Of a DNA stretch of 8,970 nucleotides, positions 6,038 through 8,970 are shown piece by piece (within the stretch, counting starts at the first letter, position 1; each line of letters starts with the position of its first letter). Location: positions 1 through 8,970 of the forward strand of contig DAOTTO010000120.1 of the NCBI GenBank assembly GCA_034437895.1, written 5' to 3'. This DNA is from JANRLJ01 sp034437895 (GTDB lineage: Bacteria; Chloroflexota; Anaerolineae; Aggregatilineales; Phototrophicaceae). The notes beneath the pieces were generated by a model. The model had not been told where the DNA came from. It searched no databases and was given only the letters and a program-made list of their open reading frames with translations. A program made the position numbers and the translations under genes.

Positions 6038-8296
6038 ATGAATACTACTCCTCAAAAACTAGATACAACCTTGAACGATCATGAGGATGGCGCTGAGAGC
6101 AAGGCGCATGACCACGATCACACCGATCACGCGCAACCTGATCATCCTGTAGTAACCGATCAAGTAAAGTCAAGCCATCTGGATCATACTGTGTCCGCAG
6201 CAAAAGATGAAGCGCATCAAGACCATGCAAACCACCGTGACGATCCCTCCAAAAAAATGGATCACGGCGGTCATGACGCTCATGCTGGACATGGAGTGAT
6301 GCATGAAGGTCACACGACAATGATGCGAAATCGCTTCTTTTTCTCGCTGCCGCTGACCGTAGTTGTGCTGCTGTATTCGCCTATGATTCAGAACTGGTTC
6401 AGCTTCTCGATGCCGACCTTTCCGGGCAGCGCGTTTATTGCGCCTGTTCTGGGCAGCATCATCTTTTTCTATGGCGGACTGCCGTTTTTGGGCATGGCGC
6501 GACAGGAACTCCAACAGCGCCAGCCGGGAATGATGACCCTGATCTCATTGGCGATTACAACCGCCTATCTTTACAGCCTCGGACTTTTCTTCTTTCCGCC
6601 AGCGGACGCGATGGGAATGCAGACTGGCGTTATGATGGACTTCTTCTGGGAACTGGCAACGCTCATCACCGTGATGCTGCTCGGTCACTGGATTGAGCTG
6701 CGGAGTGTCAGTCAAGCCCAGGGCGCACTCAAAGAATTAGCGAAGCTCTTGCCAGATACCGCCGAACGCATTTTGCCATCAGGTGAAACTGAAACCATTG
6801 AAATCAGTCAGCTCAAGACGGGTGATCGTGTCCTGACCCGTCCCGGTGCCAGTATTCCGGCGGATGGCATTGTCGCTGAGGGGGAAAGCAGCGTCAATGA
6901 GGCCATGATTACCGGCGAAAGTATGCCGGTTCATAAGCGCCCCGGCGATACGGTCATCGGCGGGACGGTCAATACATCTGGTTCGCTGCGTGTCGAAATT
7001 CAACAGGTCGGCGCGAACACCGCGATGGCAGGCATCATGCGCTTGGTTGAAGATGCACAAAAGAGCCAATCGCGCGCGCAAACGCTGGCGCAGCGCGCCG
7101 CCTTCTACCTGACGATTATCGCCATCGGCGCTGGGATTTTGACGATGATCGGTTGGTTAGTCTTCACCGGGAATCTCTCAGACGCTGTACGCAACACCGT
7201 GACGGTGCTGGTCATCGCCTGCCCGCACGCACTGGGTTTAGCCGTACCGCTGGTTGTGGCGATTTCGACCACGCTTTCAGCACGCAACGGCTTGTTAGTG
7301 CGAAAACGTATGGCTTTAGAAACGGCTAAAGACCTGAACTACATCATCTTCGACAAGACAGGCACACTGACCAAAGGTGAACAGGGTGTCGTGGACTTTG
7401 CCGCGAACGGTTTAAGCCGTGAGGAAGCACTGGGTATTGCTGCCGGGATTGAAGGCGACAGCGAACATATCGTTGCTGAAGCCATTCGTAAGTACGTACA
7501 AGAAGGGAAAGTCTCCCCCGCACCCGTAAGCAATTTCGAGAGCCTTGCTGGGCGCGGCGTAAAAGCAACTGTAAACGGCACAACATACTACATCGGTGGA
7601 CCGCGTTTACTTGAACAGCAGGAGCTAAGCGTGCCAGCAGCACTGGAAGCGGCTCAACAAAAAGCTGAAAATTCCGGTCAAGCGGTCATTTATCTGGCAA
7701 ATCAGACTGAGATTGTGGCGCTATTTGCGATTGCCGATGTGATCCGCGAGGAGAGCCGAGAAGCGATCAAACAGTTGCATGATCTAGGGTTGAAGGTTGC
7801 CATGCTGACCGGTGACAGCGAAGCGGTGGCGCGAGCAGTGGCAAAAGAACTGAACATCGACACCTATTTCGCTCAGGTGCTGCCTGAACATAAAGCCGAC
7901 AAGGTGCGTGAGTTGCAGCAGGGCGGGAATAAAGTGGCGATGGTCGGCGACGGCGTGAATGATGCCCCTGCGCTGGTGACGGCGGATGTCGGCATTGCGA
8001 TTGGCGCGGGGACGGATGTGGCGATTGAGAGTGCCGGGATTATTCTGGTGCGCTCAAACCCGCTGGACATCGTAAAGATCATCCGTCTCAGCCGGGCAAC
8101 CTATCGCAAGATGATCCAAAATCTTGTCTGGGCGACAGGCTATAATGTCGTGGCGATACCGCTGGCAATGGGCATTCTTGCTCCTGTCGGTATCACACTT
8201 GATCCAGCGATTGGGGCTGTGTTTATGGCGGTCAGCACAGTGGTGGTCTCAATCAATGCCCAGTTGATGCGTGGTCTGGATTTGTCGAAAGCATAG
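6038..8296 (+). CDS. copB: CopB-type copper-translocating P1B-3 ATPase with His-rich N-terminus
   Basis: The enzyme uses ATP to export copper from the cytoplasm. The ATG at 6038 (752 residues) is preferred because purine-rich GGA/GGAA sequences precede it; the ATG at 6017 has none. Residues 15-92 hold 17 histidines in place of the usual Cys metal-binding domain. Eight membrane helices are visible. Helix 6 carries CPH (395-397), helix 7 matches N-x6-YN-x4-P and helix 8 matches P-x6-MAVST-x5-N; together these define the P1B-3 group. TGES (292-295), the phosphorylated DKTGT (Asp439), TGD (591-593) and GDGVND (637-642) are intact. The nucleotide-binding SEHP motif reads SEHI, with His477 kept but Pro replaced. 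P1B-3 pumps are usually assigned Cu(I)/Cu(II) or Ag(I). It is the last gene of its operon. Confidence 0.96.
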   Translation: MNTTPQKLDTTLNDHEDGAESKAHDHDHTDHAQPDHPVVTDQVKSSHLDHTVSAAKDEAHQDHANHRDDPSKKMDHGGHDAHAGHGVMHEGHTTMMRNRFFFSLPLTVVVLLYSPMIQNWFSFSMPTFPGSAFIAPVLGSIIFFYGGLPFLGMARQELQQRQPGMMTLISLAITTAYLYSLGLFFFPPADAMGMQTGVMMDFFWELATLITVMLLGHWIELRSVSQAQGALKELAKLLPDTAERILPSGETETIEISQLKTGDRVLTRPGASIPADGIVAEGESSVNEAMITGESMPVHKRPGDTVIGGTVNTSGSLRVEIQQVGANTAMAGIMRLVEDAQKSQSRAQTLAQRAAFYLTIIAIGAGILTMIGWLVFTGNLSDAVRNTVTVLVIACPHALGLAVPLVVAISTTLSARNGLLVRKRMALETAKDLNYIIFDKTGTLTKGEQGVVDFAANGLSREEALGIAAGIEGDSEHIVAEAIRKYVQEGKVSPAPVSNFESLAGRGVKATVNGTTYYIGGPRLLEQQELSVPAALEAAQQKAENSGQAVIYLANQTEIVALFAIADVIREESREAIKQLHDLGLKVAMLTGDSEAVARAVAKELNIDTYFAQVLPEHKADKVRELQQGGNKVAMVGDGVNDAPALVTADVGIAIGAGTDVAIESAGIILVRSNPLDIVKIIRLSRATYRKMIQNLVWATGYNVVAIPLAMGILAPVGITLDPAIGAVFMAVSTVVVSINAQLMRGLDLSKA

Positions 8297-8305
8297 CTGA
8301 ACTCG

Positions 8306-8347
8306 ATAGGGCGAAATCATGACGAATTTGCCCTATTCTATCTTTTT
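8306..8347 (+). terminator. Rho-independent terminator after copB
   Basis: ATAGGGC-G-AAAT (8306-8317) pairs with ATTTGCCCTAT (8326-8336) with one bulged G, giving an 11-bp stem. A T-rich run ending in TTTTT (8343-8347) follows. It lies ten bases past the copB stop codon and separates copB from the converging Spy-like gene. Confidence 0.75.
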
Positions 8348-8400
8348 CGGAGAAAAAATGCGTTTATCTGGCGTTTTATTTTTCATCTTAGGGACTATGC

Positions 8401-8862
8401 CTAGCTGCCGTCATTTCCTTGATGTTCACTATTCGTATCATAACCACGCAGACTGGTATAGCGCCCGATTTGATGGGGTGTCAGAATTTCAACCGTTGCG
8501 ATATGGGTACGAAGATGAACAAAGCGCAACTGCGCTTGCAAAGCACCAATTTCATTAAGCTGCGCTTCTAAGAATGTGTCATCCATCGTATTATCACGAA
8601 AAGCGAGTTCCAGGGCTGATTCTGCTTGAAGGATTTGTTCACCTAGTAAAACCGCTTCTGGCCGCATCCCATCGTATAACGCCTGAATTTCTGTCTGCTG
8701 ATCCTCAGTAAGTTCAAGTTCTTCAGCCAAGTCCAGCACATGTCGCGAGCCTGGATAGCCGTTCAATTCTGCCGGGAGCGCCAATCCACCCCCTGCACCT
8801 GTCCGATAGGTTTCAATGGCTTCTGGTGAAAGTCCACGTATTTCGGTATTGAGTAACTGATC
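8401..8862 (-). pseudogene. Spy/CpxP-like envelope protein gene lacking its 5' end
   Basis: The open frame gives 153 residues with no usable start: an in-frame TAA (8863-8865) lies immediately upstream, and neither ATG nor GTG occurs in the upstream part. The sequence reads IRGLSPEAIETYRTGAGGG, then AELNGYPGSRHVLDLAEEL, two LTxxQ motifs (LTEDQ at about 51-55, LTPHQ at about 127-131) and long amphipathic helices. This matches the Spy/CpxP/periplasmic heavy-metal-sensor fold, in which LTxxQ marks the helical hairpin. Such proteins act in the envelope as chaperones or metal-stress sensors and need a signal peptide, which is missing here. The only in-frame start-like codon is TTG at 8784, which would give 127 residues without a secretion signal. 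Truncation by the neighbouring element is the likely cause. Confidence 0.75.
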
Positions 8863-8889
8863 TTACGCAGACACTCAAATCACTGGACA

Positions 8890-8910
8890 CTGGCAGTTCA
8901 AAACTGCCAG
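8890..8910. repeat. Perfect 9-bp stem-loop
   Basis: CTGGCAGTT (8890-8898) and AACTGCCAG (8902-8910) are perfect inverted copies around a 3-base loop. It lies within the non-coding tail next to the broken Spy-like gene, and no T-run follows on either strand. Confidence 0.7.
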
Positions 8911-8921
8911 CTAGAGGGTTT

Positions 8922-8940
8922 AAAAACCCCTGAAGGGGTT
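8922..8940 (-). terminator. Terminator-like hairpin reading toward the broken Spy-like gene
   Basis: On the minus strand AACCCC, a TTCA loop and GGGGTT form a 6-bp stem, followed by three more T residues, giving GGGGTTTTT. It would stop transcription coming from the right before it reaches the Spy-like remnant. The same bases can pair instead with GGGTTT at 8916-8921, so the structure is ambiguous. Confidence 0.4.
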
Positions 8941-8970
8941 AAGTAAAAAGGTTCTTTAACCTCTTTAGAG

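Larger units (their letters stand above)
8863..8970. mobile_element. Probable edge of a mobile element or repeat, cut by the window end
   Basis: Homology to the Spy-like frame stops at about 8848-8865, and from there the sequence changes to a string of short inverted repeats with no coding signal. It starts TCTTACGCAGAC and includes the stems at 8890-8910 and 8925-8940, GGGTTT/AAACCC at 8916-8929 and GGTT/AACC at 8950-8961. Hairpins beside an abrupt gene break are typical of insertion-sequence ends, but no transposase and no second end are in view, so the family is unknown. A rearrangement junction without transposition remains possible. Confidence 0.4.

Noticed and set aside
6045..6514. Minus-strand frames of 91 and 114 residues opposite the CopB N-terminus
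   Set aside because: They arise from the complement of the His/Asp-rich tail and first helices; CopB is unambiguous on the other strand.
8359..8558. Plus-strand frame starting at the ATG at 8359 with GGAG upstream and a hydrophobic, Cys-containing start
   Set aside because: The lipoprotein-like start is tempting, but nearly the whole frame lies antisense to the conserved Spy-like coding sequence and the rest matches nothing; the T-rich stretch explains the hydrophobic residues.
8863..8970. Integron attC site
   Set aside because: The tail has stacked palindromes, but I do not see the paired core sites at the ends of one imperfect fold, nor an integrase or cassette gene.

Overview
The window is a copper-handling gene cluster from a bacterium, most likely a member of the Chloroflexota. 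That assignment is inference. It rests on the C/G-rich double-hairpin intergenic repeat at 289-387, a type I associate with Chloroflexota and cyanobacteria, on a lipoprotein-type cytochrome c, and on the style of the YceI, Spy-like and CopB proteins. It could not be checked against a database here.

Layout. 1-228 is the 3' end of a DNA methyltransferase or restriction-modification gene, followed by the repeat. 495-2599 (minus) is a two-component system whose response regulator gene comes first and overlaps a NarL/DesK-type sensor kinase. A strong minus-strand terminator at 2675-2708 separates it from a second minus-strand operon (3986 to 2749): a 65-residue membrane protein with a Met-rich tail, a secreted DUF305 protein with a Met-rich linker, and a 16-cysteine Csp-type copper-storage protein. 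A 290-bp divergent control region leads to a plus-strand operon (4277-8296): a membrane-anchored YceI protein, a rhodanese lipoprotein gene broken by an internal deletion, a cytochrome c lipoprotein and a CopB-type (P1B-3) copper ATPase, closed by a terminator at 8306-8347. Converging on it is a Spy/CpxP-like gene (8401-8862, minus) that has lost its 5' end. The break borders a hairpin-rich tail that is probably the edge of a mobile element.

How the parts may work together (inference from families). CopB would export copper from the cytoplasm. Csp would sequester Cu(I) in the cytosol through its cysteine-lined helix bundle. The DUF305 and 65-residue proteins would bind copper outside the membrane through Met and His. 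The Spy-like protein would have been the envelope stress component before it was truncated. The two-component system could respond to the envelope state; no CsoR, CopY or CueR gene is visible. The most notable points are the layered Cys/Met/His copper-binding set, the unassigned 65-residue protein, and two decayed genes flanking an otherwise intact operon.
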